A DNA stretch of 64,000 nt from Platerodrilus igneus (Eukaryota; Arthropoda; Insecta; Coleoptera; Lycidae): the NCBI GenBank assembly GCA_036346225.1, contig JARFIW010001480.1:11873001-11937000 (forward strand). Direction: 5' to 3'. The stretch's first letter is position 1. Each line of letters begins with the position of its first letter. A program made the translations under genes and the position numbers. The notes beneath the pieces were generated by a model. That model did no database searches. It worked only from the letters and a program-made list of their open reading frames with translations, and was not told where the DNA came from. Positions 42,883-54,666 of the stretch are shown piece after piece.

Positions 42883-45842
42883 TATTATTTCAGAGGGAGG
42901 CTAGTGAATCCAAAATTTAGGAAACTGGTGGTCTTGAATCGTTATTATTCATCTGAAAGAACAAAAAATTGAACAAGGTACAAAATCGGCCAAGCCCATG
43001 GAAAGAAAACTGATGGAACTGGCAATAAAAATTATGTTAGTTCATTTATTCTAACCATTTCAATTATTGATATTAGCTAGAAAACAACAAAAGAATTTAT
43101 ATACGTATTTTTGCACAATCTATTATTACATTTTATCACAATTTATTAACGAAAGAAATTTACTCAGCAAACTCTTTTTTTTTTAAAAGGAATTTATATA
43201 TACGCATTTATGCACAAGTACTACAATGTATTACGATTTATAAATAAAACAATTTTAGCACGGTCTGAGCCTACGGTATAATTACAACACAAGTTTATGT
43301 ACAGCTTATTATAGTAATTATTGCGGAAACGATTTATTTAATACTTAAGTCTCATCACATTCTATAATTGAACACTTCAGTGCAACACTTAACAGGAGTG
43401 TATAATTATACAAGCATTTTATGTACTTTATTATTGAAACGATTTACTCAGCGAAAGCCTAAAACAAAAGCGTGTAAGTATAACACACTTCTTATACAAT
43501 TTATTGCAGGAAGCTATTACTGAAATAAAATTGTATTGCATCAATTTGCAAGTTCTACAAAAGGTTATAATTACACAATTAACGCAACTGCCGAGATAAT
43601 TAATCAGCAGAAGTCTTCAATGTAATTATAGCACTTGATAATTACATATGAAATATAACTTGTAACAATTACAATTTTCTGTTATTCAAATATACAATTT
43701 TGTTCAATACACCTGGTCAATAAGTATTAAATTTCTATTGAAACCTTTTATTATGAATTCATACATAGTACGCCATCTACATTAGAATAGCTAAAGTAAA
43801 CTTTAAGTGAACTTATATTTGCTTGTATCTTGATTCAATATCCCCCTTCCCGGCACATGCTTGGATAGCTAATATTGTCTCGTGGGAAAAGCCATTTTGA
43901 TATCAGATGTAATCCGAATACCAGTATTATCTAGGGCCTGCAGGTTTTTAATTAAACATGCCGCCCGACAAATAGTCAAGTGGAGTCAACGTATACCATG
44001 AGTTTAGTTTTGGTGGCAGCATCGACCTAAGATGGTTGTAAATATATTTTTACGCGAAAGTTTTTTTTAGTTTAGAGTTTTAAAGATTAAACTACCAATT
44101 ATTGAATATGAAGACAATTTTAATTCCGAGTTTTAAAATATTAAATTCAAGTTACACGTAATTAAGCAATGGAAATTAAGTATTATAAAAAAAACAATCG
44201 TTAACCATAAGGCAAGCACAAGACTGAAAGGCAGCTTCAATTGTTGCTAGGCAGGAAAGTGGAAACCCCCGCATGGGATTGGTTTGTATGAAGGTCAAAT
44301 CCGGACCCCTGCGTCAGCCACGTTCAACTATATGAGTAGAGATGCAGATGTTTAAAAAAAAATTTTTAAGAAGGCTACCGGCCGCCAAACAGATAGCCAG
44401 CGGTAAGTCATCCTCCATTTTTATACCTATATCCTTTTCAAAGAACTTTTATTTAAAATCCACAAATAATTTTCGACGAAGCTGTACACAAGTTTGTTTA
44501 AAATTAATTCTTAAAATTTTGCAAAGTTTCATAGATCAAATAATTTGTTGCACGTAAAATTTAGTTTGAAAATTTAGTATTTGGATAAGGCATAATGAAT
44601 TGACCTTAATATTTTCAAGGTATTTTTGTAAGATTATGTTTGAAGTTACAAGGTTGTATTAAAAAGTTTGCTTTACTAAACATGTGATATGATAAGAATT
44701 GTTTGCCAAATTATTGTGTATAACACATTGTGAGAGTACACTTGTAGTATAGCTCAATATCGACAATAAGTATTTTTCTTTAACCTTTGATTTTATTAAA
44801 GATAGCTATTAAAACTATAGAGCTATAACCTGCAAAAAATTTTTAGAATATTTAATTTGTTTCTTGTACACTGAACAGGATCCTATTCAAGTAGCATGAA
44901 GTCACTGTAACATAAAATGAAAGTCATATATTTTTTGTGGAGAATTGAAGTAATTTATGCAATTAAAAAAAAATATTCCAGGAATGCTTAGAGATTTATA
45001 TTAAATAGTAATAACGGAACTGTTTCGAAAGTCTCCATATAGATAAGTTTATATAAACGATGTATATATACATATTTTTTTTTAAAAATCAATAGAAGAA
45101 ATATTAAGTTGTCATAAAATTTTCTTTCTTTGAAGTCAGCAGTAATTGTCCTACAGAAGCAAACAGTTTACAAATACAAAATTGTAGTATTAAAGAAAGA
45201 TATTATTGGTGTTGAAGTTAAAAGCTTTTTTTGAAAGTATAATTTTGACTAGTGGATTTATTTATTTTTTTTTTGTGATAAAGTGACTAGGCTCTAACGA
45301 AGCCCTAGTTTGAACATGTTTAGGTGTGGTTAAATTTTCAGATAGCACGAGATCGTCGTTCCCATTCCAGATTGCAGAGACCAAAGTAAGTATTTTTGTT
45401 TATGTTGCTCGTCTTAAATTTTTTCTTCCGAAGATTTCCGTATCTGATCTTCGGATAGTTTTTTATCAAACACTCATTAAGATACGGTGGCGTACAATAA
45501 AATTTCTTTTGTTTTATCGTATACCATCCTACGACCCTAGCTCATAGTTCTGCCCTAAGTTGAAGAAGCTTATCTGGCTGGAAGATTTCTTTAGAGGGAC
45601 CCTTTTCTCTCAAAGCCATTCAACATCCTTTTTACCCTGGGCTTGACCGTCCAACAAGAACCCCTCGTAATCTATCGAGGCTCTGCCGCCTGTATGGTAG
45701 AGCAGACATATTATTTTCTTTTGAAGAACTTAATATGTTACAACCAAAAGAAAAGCGATTCTTTAAATGACTAGATACCAATTTTAATACAATCTAAACC
45801 CAATACGAACTCAACTAAGAAATAATGATAGAATAAGAAACA
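42883..45842 (+). other. Gypsy leader region, overlong, with degenerate repeats
   Basis: Nearly 3 kb between the primer site and gag, longer than expected for a leader. At 43130-43520 a degenerate repeat with GAAACGATTTACTCAGC-like and AATTTATTA-like segments recurs about every 100-180 bp. A short GC-rich patch at 44210-44340 and an AT-rich stretch to 45300 hold no recognised coding. One or more unidentified inserts are likely. Confidence 0.4.
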
Positions 45843-46765
45843 ATGAACATGGCGAATATGTGGTTGTATCTCGACTCAGTCCCGGTAAACGACGGAAACC
45901 AAGCAATATTAGGAATCTTTATCACCACGTACGAGATATTTTCAAAATCCGTTTACAAAAAAGGCGACATTGACGCAACGTCATGCTTCTACGCCTAATT
46001 CTCAGCAAATTAACCGAAAGAGCATTAACACTAATTGCAAGCTGCGATAACCTTGAGCAATGGGAGGACTTCAAACGGTTGTTGATGGCGTATTTCGACG
46101 AGCAGAGAAATATAAAATGTCTGATGAGAGACTTAATAAACCTCCGGATGGAACCCAATTAATCACTCTACCAATTTGGTATGAGATGCCCAGATGTGAG
46201 GAGCTTAATCTTAATCAAACTGAAAATCGAAGAACCCGATCAAAATATACGCTTATTAAAGACAAAAATGTACGACAAAATGGCCTTAGACACATACATC
46301 AATGCATGACCTGAACGGCTATCGAACAAAATAAGATTTCAACATCCCCAAAATTTAGAGGAAGCAATGAATATGATAGTGGAGGAAGAAAACGTTATGT
46401 ATTAGAGAAATAGGATATATGACCATAATGCAAATAAAAATTATTCATCTATGAAAACAATACCAGCCGCGAGACAATTATCAACACAACAGAAATTTAC
46501 ATCTTTTAACGCACCAACGAATCAATCTCGAATCAACAATTCATACTTTAATAACACAAATTTCCACAACCAATTTAGACAATTCCCAAGATCCACATTT
46601 AATACAAGCTTTACAAAACCCGTTTTTACACCAAGATTTAATCAAAACGTAAACCAACCATGGCAAACATTTGGCCCAAATTTAAACAGAAACACACCTA
46701 TGACAAATAACAATATCAGCCATCAACAGTTATTACAAACCAACTCCTATGGACACTTCATCTAG
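45843..46765 (+). pseudogene. Gypsy gag
   Basis: The probable start is ATG at 45843 (MNMANMWLYLDSVPVNDGNQ), followed by a frame change near 45970, then SKLTERALTLIASCDNLEQW, EDFKRLLMAYFDEQRNIKCL and MRDLINLRMEPN, the capsid-like core of errantivirus-type Gag. Next come a stop-containing helical part (LEEAMNMIVEEENVMY) and an Asn/Gln/Phe-rich tail at 46451-46765 (NQSRINNSYFNNTNFHNQF). No Cys/His zinc knuckle is present, as expected for this lineage. Gag would form the particle that packages element RNA. Confidence 0.72.
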
Positions 46766-47084
46766 TAACACTAGATAAAACACAAAAATATCGCAAATCA
46801 GACCAAACTATAACTAAAAACGAAACTTCACTTCCGAAGAACTACTCCACCAAGAAGTAGAAGATTTTGACAACTCGGATGCGAATAATAACGCAACTTC
46901 GAGTAGAGACGTAGGAGACAAATTACGAATGCCACAACCCCTAAGAAAACTACGGAGAGGACGAAGAAGAAAATGCGTGCTCAAATTTTCAGCTAGACCG
47001 ATTCAAATACGACCAAACGTAATTAATTTAAATAAGATCAATCAACACATTTTACCATAAATAGAAATACCTACGCAGTACTCA

Positions 47085-47365
47085 AATTAGTAATGGATAC
47101 TGCATCTTCAAAAACCTTAATTAGCCCCAGAACAGTACAAAAACACTATTTAAATTTTGTAGAAAGAGAACCTTTCAAAATCAAGACAGCCCGCAAAACG
47201 ACAATACACCAATTTATAGCAAATATACCCCTACCGAAAACTTTTAACGTAGAAATGAAACACACATTTTGCATCTTTGAATTTAACGACAAATACGACG
47301 GATTAATAGGCATGGATCTTCTAAGAAAATTAGGAGCAAATATTAAAATAAAAACCGAGTACTGA
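47085..47365 (+). pseudogene. Gypsy aspartic protease
   Basis: The open block at 47093-47365 reads MDTASSKTLISPRTVQKHY, then FIANIPLPKTFNVEMKH and KYDGLIGMDLLRKLGANI. The catalytic motif is DTA where the family usually has DTG; the flap and the GLIGxDLL block are normal. The region before it (46766-47084) is basic and broken by stops. Protease would mature Gag-Pol. Confidence 0.78.
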
Positions 47366-47770
47366 GAACGAAACACGGAAATTACCATTAAATTCTAAAA
47401 CAGTAACATTAAAACCGATCAAAAATATACAATCGAGCCCAGGACAGAAAAACAAATAAAAGTTATAGTAAACTCAAAAAACGACATAAGTATCATAAAT
47501 CACATGACATTTCAACAAGGAGTAGAAACGCCCACTCCGTTAGTACAAATAAAAGACAGTTACGCCAACACAACAATTTTAAAATCAAACGATTACCCCA
47601 TAGAAATATCATTGACAAATCCAATAGACGTAGAAGAAGTAAATTTCAGCGATATGGAAATCGTTGAGGAATGTGAAAGCGATTCCAACCCTACAAGACA
47701 CAATAGAATGTTAAAAGAAAATTTAATTAACATTTATTTTAATGAAGATATTAATAACGAAGAGGAGTGA
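47366..47770 (+). pseudogene. Gypsy linker between protease and reverse transcriptase
   Basis: The open part 47504-47770 contains PLVQIKDSYANTTILKSND, PIEISLTNPIDVEEVNFSD and an acidic end, as seen between protease and polymerase in 17.6-like elements. An in-frame stop at 47768-47770 (TGA) separates it from the polymerase. Confidence 0.6.
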
Positions 47771-48370
47771 GCAATCAAAGACTTATGTTTGGAATACCAA
47801 AATATATTCCATTGTGAAGGAATGAATACCTTTAACCTTCACCAACATCGTGAAACATAACATTGAATTAATAGACGATAAGCCAATATTCATCAAAGCA
47901 TACACACTACCTCAAGCAAGTCGATAAAAAGCAGACAGACAGGTAGCAGATCTATTGAAGCAAAATATCATCCAACATTCAAACTCACCATGGAGCAGCC
48001 CTGTATTAATAGTACCAAAGAAGTTAGATGCCTCGGCAAACGCAAGTACAAAATGGTTATCGATTACAGAAAACTAAATGAGAAAACTGAAGACGATAAA
48101 TACCCGCTACCCAATATTACGGAAATCTTAGACAAATTAGGAAAGTGTCAATATTTTTCGACATTAGACTTCGCTTCATGATATCACCAAGTAGAGATAG
48201 GCAAGGACACAACCAAAACATCTTTTAGTACATCTAGGGGACATTATGAATACAAACGCATGCCGTTTGGATTAAAGAACGCATTCGCTACTTTTCAAAG
48301 GGTAATGGACAGCATTTTACGAGGAGTATACAACAAAAAATGCCTTGTATACTAAGATAACATTATCGTA
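47771..48370 (+). pseudogene. Gypsy reverse transcriptase, first part
   Basis: Blocks: IFHCEGMNTFNL, a damaged thumb-side stretch, then in 47990-48181 a frame reading [40 protein letters not shown] and TLDFAS (first catalytic Asp). A stop follows where Trp or Gly is expected, then [35 protein letters not shown]. The active-site box near 48345-48358 has lost two residues: the Leu codon of YLDD is a stop and the second Asp is Asn. The foldback-like element enters right after it, at TATCGTA. Confidence 0.85.
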
Positions 48371-50226
48371 AGTAGCATGTTTATGGGGCTGCTGCCGCCT
48401 CATTTTCTCCAGAATCCCTCATTTCCTCACTCATCTGGACCAAATAGTTCTCTTTGACTAACCATTTTTCATCCTTCGAGATAAATCTATATTGTATGGT
48501 ATCAATTAATATTAGATTGTTCTCAGCTATACGAATCTTTAGGAGTTTTTTAGATAGTATCATCCCCCAGGGAGCTACCCTCATTTTAAGATTTTTTACC
48601 GGTAGAGATTTTTTGACCGTCCGCATAAAGCTTCTTAACCATGCGATACATCAAATTAGTCTAGAATTTTATGCAAAATCCGAATCTGCAAATAGATTTA
48701 ATATAGGACCACCCCTTGCAAAGTTACACATATACCCTCTGCCAGATAAATCTTTCTCCACATTTCCACCCACGAGATAAATGTACCTGATTTGGTATCA
48801 ATTAATATTAAAATTTTCTCAGCTACCCGAATTTCTAGGAATTTTTTAGATTGCATCATCCCCCAGAGAGCTACCCTCATTTTAAGATTTTTTCACCAGC
48901 AGCGATTTCTAACCGTCCTTATAAATTTTTAGACATACGATACATCGAATTAGTCTAGAATTTTATGCAGAATCGGAATTTGCAAACAGATTTAAAATCG
49001 GACCACCCTCTGCAAAGTTACACTTTTAAAGTCCTGAACCTTTAAATTTTGCTCTTTGCTCTATAAGCAAACCTAAGAAATAGTTTTCTTTCGAGGTAAA
49101 ACTATCTTGTTTGGTATCAATTAATATTAGAATTTTCTCAGCTACCCAAATCTCTTTAAATTTTTTAGATAACATCATCACCCATGGAGCTACCCTCATT
49201 TTAAGATTTTTTGCTGGTAGCGATTTCTGACCGTTCTTATAAATTTTTTTAGTCATGCAATACATCAAATTAGTCTAGAATTTTACGCAGAATCCGAATC
49301 TGCAAACGGATTTAAAATCCGACGCCCCCTTACAAAGTTATACCCTTTAAAGTCCTGAACCTTTAAATTTTGCTCTTTGCTCTTTGCTCTACCTGGGGGA
49401 TGATGTAATCTGAAATATTTAAAGAGATTTGGGTAGTTGAGAAAATTCTAATATTAATTTATACCAAACAAGATAGGTTTATCTCAAAAGATGCAATGGC
49501 TAGTCGAAGAAAACTAACTGTTAGGTTTGCTTATAGAGCAAAGAGCAAAATTTAGAGGTTCAGAACTTTAAAAGTGTAACTTTGCAGGGGGGTGGTCCGA
49601 TTTTAAATCTGTTTGCAGATTCGGATTCTGCATAAAATTCTAGACTAATTTGATGTATATTATGTCTAAAAAATTTATAGGGACGGTTAGAAATCGCTGC
49701 TGGTAAAAAATCTTAAAATGAGGGTAGCTCTCTTGGGGATGATGCAATCTAAAAAATTCTTTAAGATTCGGGTAGCTGAAAAAATTTTAATATTAATTGA
49801 CACCACACAAGGTACGTTTATCTCGTGGGTGGAAATGTGGAGAAAGATTTATCTCGCAGAGGGTATATGTGTAACTTTGCAAGGGGTTGTCGTATATTAA
49901 ATTTCTTTGCAGATTCGGATTTTGCATAAAATTCTAGACTAATTTGATGTGTCGCATGGTTAAAAAACTTTATGCGGGCGGTCAAAAAATCTCTACCGGT
50001 AAAAAATCTTAAAATGAGGGTAGCTCCCTAGGGGATAATGCAATCTAAAAAATTCCTAGAGATTCTGGTAGCTGAGAAAAATCTAATATTAATTGATACC
50101 AAACAATATAGATTTATCTCGAAGGATGAAAAATGGTTAGTCGAAGAAAAGTATTTGGTCCAGATGAGTGAGGAAATGAGGGATTCTAGAGGAAATGCGG
50201 CGGCAGCAGCCCCATAAACCATCTAC
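48371..50226. mobile_element. Foldback-like palindromic element in the gypsy polymerase
   Basis: 1,856 bp with a 7-bp duplication TATCGTA (48364-48370, 50227-50233). Removing it rejoins the polymerase frame in register. The ends pair as GTTTATGGGGCTGCTGCCGC (48379-48398) with its exact complement at 50200-50219. The two arms meet near 49395 and are inverted copies; each is built of three tandem units of about 300 bp sharing GCTACCCTCATTTTAAGA, AATTAATATTAG and GTCTAGAATTTTATGCA. Long tandem-built inverted arms with short duplications are the structure of foldback (FB) transposons. There is no transposase; the repeated short frames (such as MRVALWGMMQSKKF) follow the unit and are probably incidental. 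Confidence 0.85.
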
Positions 50227-50233
50227 TATCGTA

Positions 50234-50960
50234 TACTCAACATCACTGACTGAACACATCGAAAGATTACGAAAAGTTTTCGAACGACTACGAAAAGCTC
50301 ATTTTAAAGTTCAATTAGATAAAAGCGTATTTCTACAAAAAGAAGTAGCATTTCTAGGAGACATAATGACACTTAGTGGAGTTATGCCAAACCCAGACAA
50401 AACGAACGCAGTATTAAATTATCCTTTACCCTAAACTAGTAAGGAAATTAAAGTGTTTTTAGGACTCAGTGGTTATTACCGAAAGTTCATAAAATAATAC
50501 GCACAAATAACCAATTCATTAACGAATTGTTTAAAGAAAGGTAAAAAGATCGAACACACCCCAGAATTTATTAAATCAGTAAAGAAATTTAAATGCATCT
50601 TTACGAATCACCCTTTATTAGAATATCCGGATTTTTCAAAACCATTTATATTGATAACCGACTCATCAAACGTAGCTTTAGACGCAGTATTGAGCCAAGG
50701 AATAGTAGGTAGCGATAAACCTAATTAGCTACGCTTTAGACAAAATATTTTAGACCATATCTTTATGGAAGGAAATTCTACATATACACCGACCATAGAC
50801 TATTAGTATGGTTATGCAAACTCAAAGAATCAAATTCAAAATTACGAAGATGGAGGATTAGACTAAAAGAGTATGACTATTAAATTATATACAAAAAGGG
50901 AATTTACAACAATAATGCAGACGCACTGAGCAGAATACAAATCAACGCAATAGAGACAGA
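50234..50960 (+). pseudogene. Gypsy reverse transcriptase end and RNase H
   Basis: Resumes with STSLTEHIERLRKVFERLRK, VQLDKSVFLQKEVAFLGDI and NPDKTNAVLNYPLP, then after a stop EIKVFLGLSGYYRKFIK (connection domain). RNase H follows: EYPDFSKPFILITDSSNVAL (first Asp), a frame change, YTDHRLLVWL, and NADALSRIQ at the end. The NADALSR motif is a hallmark of Ty3/gypsy RNase H. Stops near 50432, 50496 and 50728 disable it. Confidence 0.85.
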
Positions 50961-51179
50961 GTCAGTTATGGGTAATGTAGACGAAATAATAAAATACCCA
51001 GAGGAAATAGAGACCATACACTCAACACAAAACGAAGAACCAAAAACCGCAATTAATATTTTTAATGAAGCGATAGACACGAAACCAAATCAATTCATAG
51101 TTACCGAAGTATTAACCAACCCCAATCCAGTAAAATATACAAAACCGGATAATAGAAAATATACCAAATTCACATAACG

Positions 51180-52220
51180 AATGTTGATAACGAAGAGCAG
51201 GTAATAAAAATCTTAAAGGAATATACCCCAGAGAAAACGTTTTTACTTTTATTTGAACACCGAACATTTATACAAAAGATTTTCAGAATTCTACAATAGA
51301 TTATTTAATAATTCAGACCCTGAGATTATCAGATGTACACAGAAATTAATAACTTTAGATGACCCTAACGAAATAAACCACGTAATTCGAAATCAACACA
51401 AAGGAAAACCAACCATCGTGTAATCAACAAAACATTAAAACAACTCATTAGAAGATATTACTTTCAAGACATGAAAGAATTAACCACAGATTTTATCAAC
51501 CAATGCGAATTATGCGACAAAGCGAAATACGACAGGTCACCCCCAAAAGTACCCTTAATGTTAACTAAAACACCCGATAAACCTTTTCAAAAACTACATG
51601 TAGACACTTTAATAGTAGAAGCGCAAAACTTTTTGACAATCGTAGACGCATTTACGAAAGTAGGCCACGCGATACCCATTATTACAAAAAATAGTATCGA
51701 TGTAACTCAAGGATTTTTACAATACTTTACATTTTATAGCACACCCGAATCAATAGTTTTAGACAATAGAAGCAAATTCAGATACGAAACAATACAAAGT
51801 ACCCTTGAACTTGACAAAATAAAAATTCATTTTATAACCGAAAATCACCCAGAGTGAATTGGACTAATTGAAAGATTACACCTAACCCTATTAAAACAAA
51901 TCAGACTATTAAGATTAACATACAAGAAAGAGCATATCACTAATTTAATGTCATACGCATTAATTGCCTACAACAACACAATCCACTCATGAACTAATTT
52001 TACACCTTTCGAATTAACAGTAGGACACTCAGATTCCCGCAACCCTTACGATATACATTACAACAAAGAAATATACTAACAGTATGCTAAAGATCACAAA
52101 GAGAAATTAAAAATAACTTATGATAGTGTAAAAAATATATTATATAACGATAAAGAGCGTATTACAATAACCCGTAATAAGAACGCCGATATAAATAATT
52201 TTTTTGTAGGACAAACTGTA
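51180..52220 (+). pseudogene. Gypsy integrase, zinc-binding and catalytic parts
   Basis: A damaged zinc-binding start (HxxxH / CxxC region; FINQCELCDKAKYDR is clear at 51490) is followed by KPFQKLHVDTLIVEAQNFLT (first Asp), VDAFTKVGHAIPI, PESIVLDNRSKFR (second Asp), and, after a stop where Trp or Gly is usual, GLIERLHLTLLKQIRLL (Glu kept). The tail includes YALIAYNNTIHS and FTPFELTVGHS, then INNFFVGQTV. The 2.0 kb insert enters here. All three acidic catalytic residues survive, but stops do not allow a product. Confidence 0.85.
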
Positions 52221-54254
52221 ACGTATTTTTTTTCTAGTTACACTTCGGTCTTTAAAATAAAAATAAAACAACTATAATTTAAAATATTTAATTTGTGAAT
52301 TACCGTCCAATAGAAATTAATACATAAAATTGATAATAACACATAGATTCTTTTACGTTTATGCTCTAAAGTTAGTTACTAAGCACTGTCGAGTTGTCAA
52401 TTTCTGCACTTCATTATCAGCGTTCGAACGGGCAAGTTGTTCTACAAGTTAGTGGAGTCAAGATGGTCGTGTTTAAACACGCGGCCTCTAACTCTAGTAA
52501 GAAAAAGAAAATAATTGATAAATTTTTGGTGTCTGGAGGTCGAGCCTAACAGCGGTGGCGTGAGCATGATTTTCTATAAGCTTTGCTCAGAGCAGTTCAG
52601 TCGATCCCTGCAGGCCTAAGAAGATGGAAGCCCTTTTGACATCATTAATACAGTTGGTATATATTAATTAAATAGATTATACTAATATTTTTATCTTAGT
52701 GCAATATCTCCGTTAATAACTTAAGACAATGTCTTAAGGCAATATTTTAAAGCAAGAACATATATGGTTACGTCTTATTTAATATAAAATGCAGTAACGT
52801 AGAAGGCAATTTCACATGTGTTCCGTATATTTCAACTTCACCAATAAATAACATCAAATAAGGAAATTTTGGAGCTTAAGTTTTGTTGAAAAAAAATTCA
52901 TTCGAGCTGAGGTTGATTTTGTAATATAATCGTTGTATTCCGAAGAACTTTGATGGTTATGGAAATTTCCGACAGTTGAGGTCAAGGTCCTATATCTTTC
53001 GTTCAAAGCAGTTTTGTAGCACGTGAGTGTACCTTAGGATTTAATCACTTTGAACATTAATTAAATTGCTATAAAGAATATAACATTAAGAATTTGAGTA
53101 ACGTAAAAGGCTTTTAATGAAACAGCAAATTAAATAACAAATCTGTTGTGTGTCAGAATGTTTACACGTACACAAAGTGTACATTTGGTAAAGCTGTAAA
53201 TGGCATTTTATGTCAGATATATAAAAAACATAGATTCAGTTGTCCTATCTAGACGTCATATGCCGTCTTAATTTAATTTAAAATATGTTTAAATATTTTG
53301 AGGTCATGAACTTGCATTTTTCATCGACATGTGAAATTCGCGTATTTACTGTTAAATAAAAATAAATTTGAATGATTACATTCTACAATATCAGCACTTT
53401 GATAATTCAAGTTTATTGTGAAGGTCAACGAAGTACTTAATTAATTTAAAGAAAAGATCCATTCAGAGATCTTCCTAATTTTGAATGCAAAACTTCACTA
53501 GTCTATTTCTGTTCTAGAAAATTATTAAGAGAAAATTTTATAAAGATACAAACTTAAATTTTGTAGTTATATATATTCAGACAATTTATCCAAATAGAAT
53601 CTATTTTGTTTTGAATGACTTTTTATTATTTAGAATTCAAAAAAAAATTTACAAGTCATTCCTGATTAGAAATAGAGTGTAATGAAAACAAATTCCCTCG
53701 GTATATATTTTAAAAGCCTAAATTCTATTATTTTATTTTTGGAAAATATTTTTGAGGACACAAATGGTGTCCATGTTGTACCTTTGTTTGTTCACAGGTC
53801 AAGCCGAGACATCTGTATGACGTCTGGTGTTTGAGGTCTTGGTAAGTGTGTTTTAATGAGTGAAATTCAGGTTTTATGGCTATGTTAGTGGTGTTAAGAT
53901 AAGGTTTCAGCATTCCCCTTATACAAGCACAGTTAAATTTTGTTGGGTATTGTATTGAAAAATACGGTAGCGCTCATTAAATATATTTTTGTTCTTTTAA
54001 CAACCCATGACCCAAGCTCATGATCTACCCAGAGCTAACACTCGACTAGTCGTTTATGTCTTAAGAGTTTTTCTTTATCTCAACTTATTCTCCATCCAAC
54101 TTTACCTTGGTCTTACATTAATAAAAAGAAATTCTCAACCTTGTGATATCAGGTTAGGGTTTAGGAAATTTAAAGGTGTAAATCTTTTAGCTGATAGTCA
54201 CGAGGGTAAAGTTAATAATAAAAAAAATCAAGCAAGAAAGAATTTTTTTTTACA
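52221..54254. mobile_element. 2.0 kb insert in the gypsy integrase, class unknown
   Basis: Flanked by a perfect 8-bp duplication AAACTGTA (52213-52220, 54255-54262); excision with one copy brings the integrase back into register. I find no matching terminal inverted repeats. The left end has ACGTATTTTTTTT and the right end AATTTTTTTTTAC. It could be a minus-strand LINE with a short poly(A), or a decayed element of an 8-bp class (hAT, P). Inside are only short frames: 28 codons at 52463 (MVVFKHAASNSSKKKKIIDK) and a frame from 54007 with a hydrophobic start. No domain recognised. Confidence 0.65.
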
Positions 54255-54262
54255 AAACTGTA

Positions 54263-54460
54263 TACGAAAGAAATTTTAAAGGTAAGAGACACAAAACGGT
54301 CCCAAGAAATTTAGGTCCGTTTAAAATCAAAAAGATCTCGGATACGAATGTAGCCGTAGTAGATAACGGAAAAATTGTAAAAAACATTCACATAAAGAAT
54401 CTAAGACACCCTGTAATTTCAGATGAAGAGCCATCACTCTTGCCGTCAACCTCCAGCTAG
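54263..54460 (+). pseudogene. Gypsy integrase C-terminal domain
   Basis: Reads YERNFKGKRHKTVPRNLGPF, KIKKISDTNVAVVDNGKIVK, NIHIKNLRHP, the SH3-like DNA-binding tail of gypsy integrases, and stops at 54460. It continues the frame that breaks at 52220. Confidence 0.82.
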
Positions 54461-54574
54461 GTAGAACGGACGACAGTGACATAATAGTGGAAGACATTAG
54501 AAACAACCCCAGTATACTACCAGTGAAATTGGGAAATATGTAAAATACAATAGATTACTGGACATTCGCACAGA

Positions 54575-54666
54575 AATTTGATTGAACCGAACTAAAACAA
54601 GAATTTTTAATTACAACTTTAAAAAAAGATGAAATGTGCACACAGGTGGTCGCATAGCTTGACGCG
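54575..54666 (+). repeat. 92 bp flank shared with 42223-42314
   Basis: Second copy of the sequence left of the 5' LTR, here occupying the place where a polypurine tract should be. Confidence 0.85.

Noticed and set aside
46060..46314. 84-codon plus-strand frame inside gypsy gag
   Set aside because: It is a shadow of the gag frame that reads LEQWEDFKRLL in another register.
48454..49900. Repeated short frames (such as MRVALWGMMQSKKF) in the foldback-like element
   Set aside because: They recur with the 300 bp unit on both strands and end at unit borders; similarity follows the DNA repeat, with no sign of independent protein conservation.
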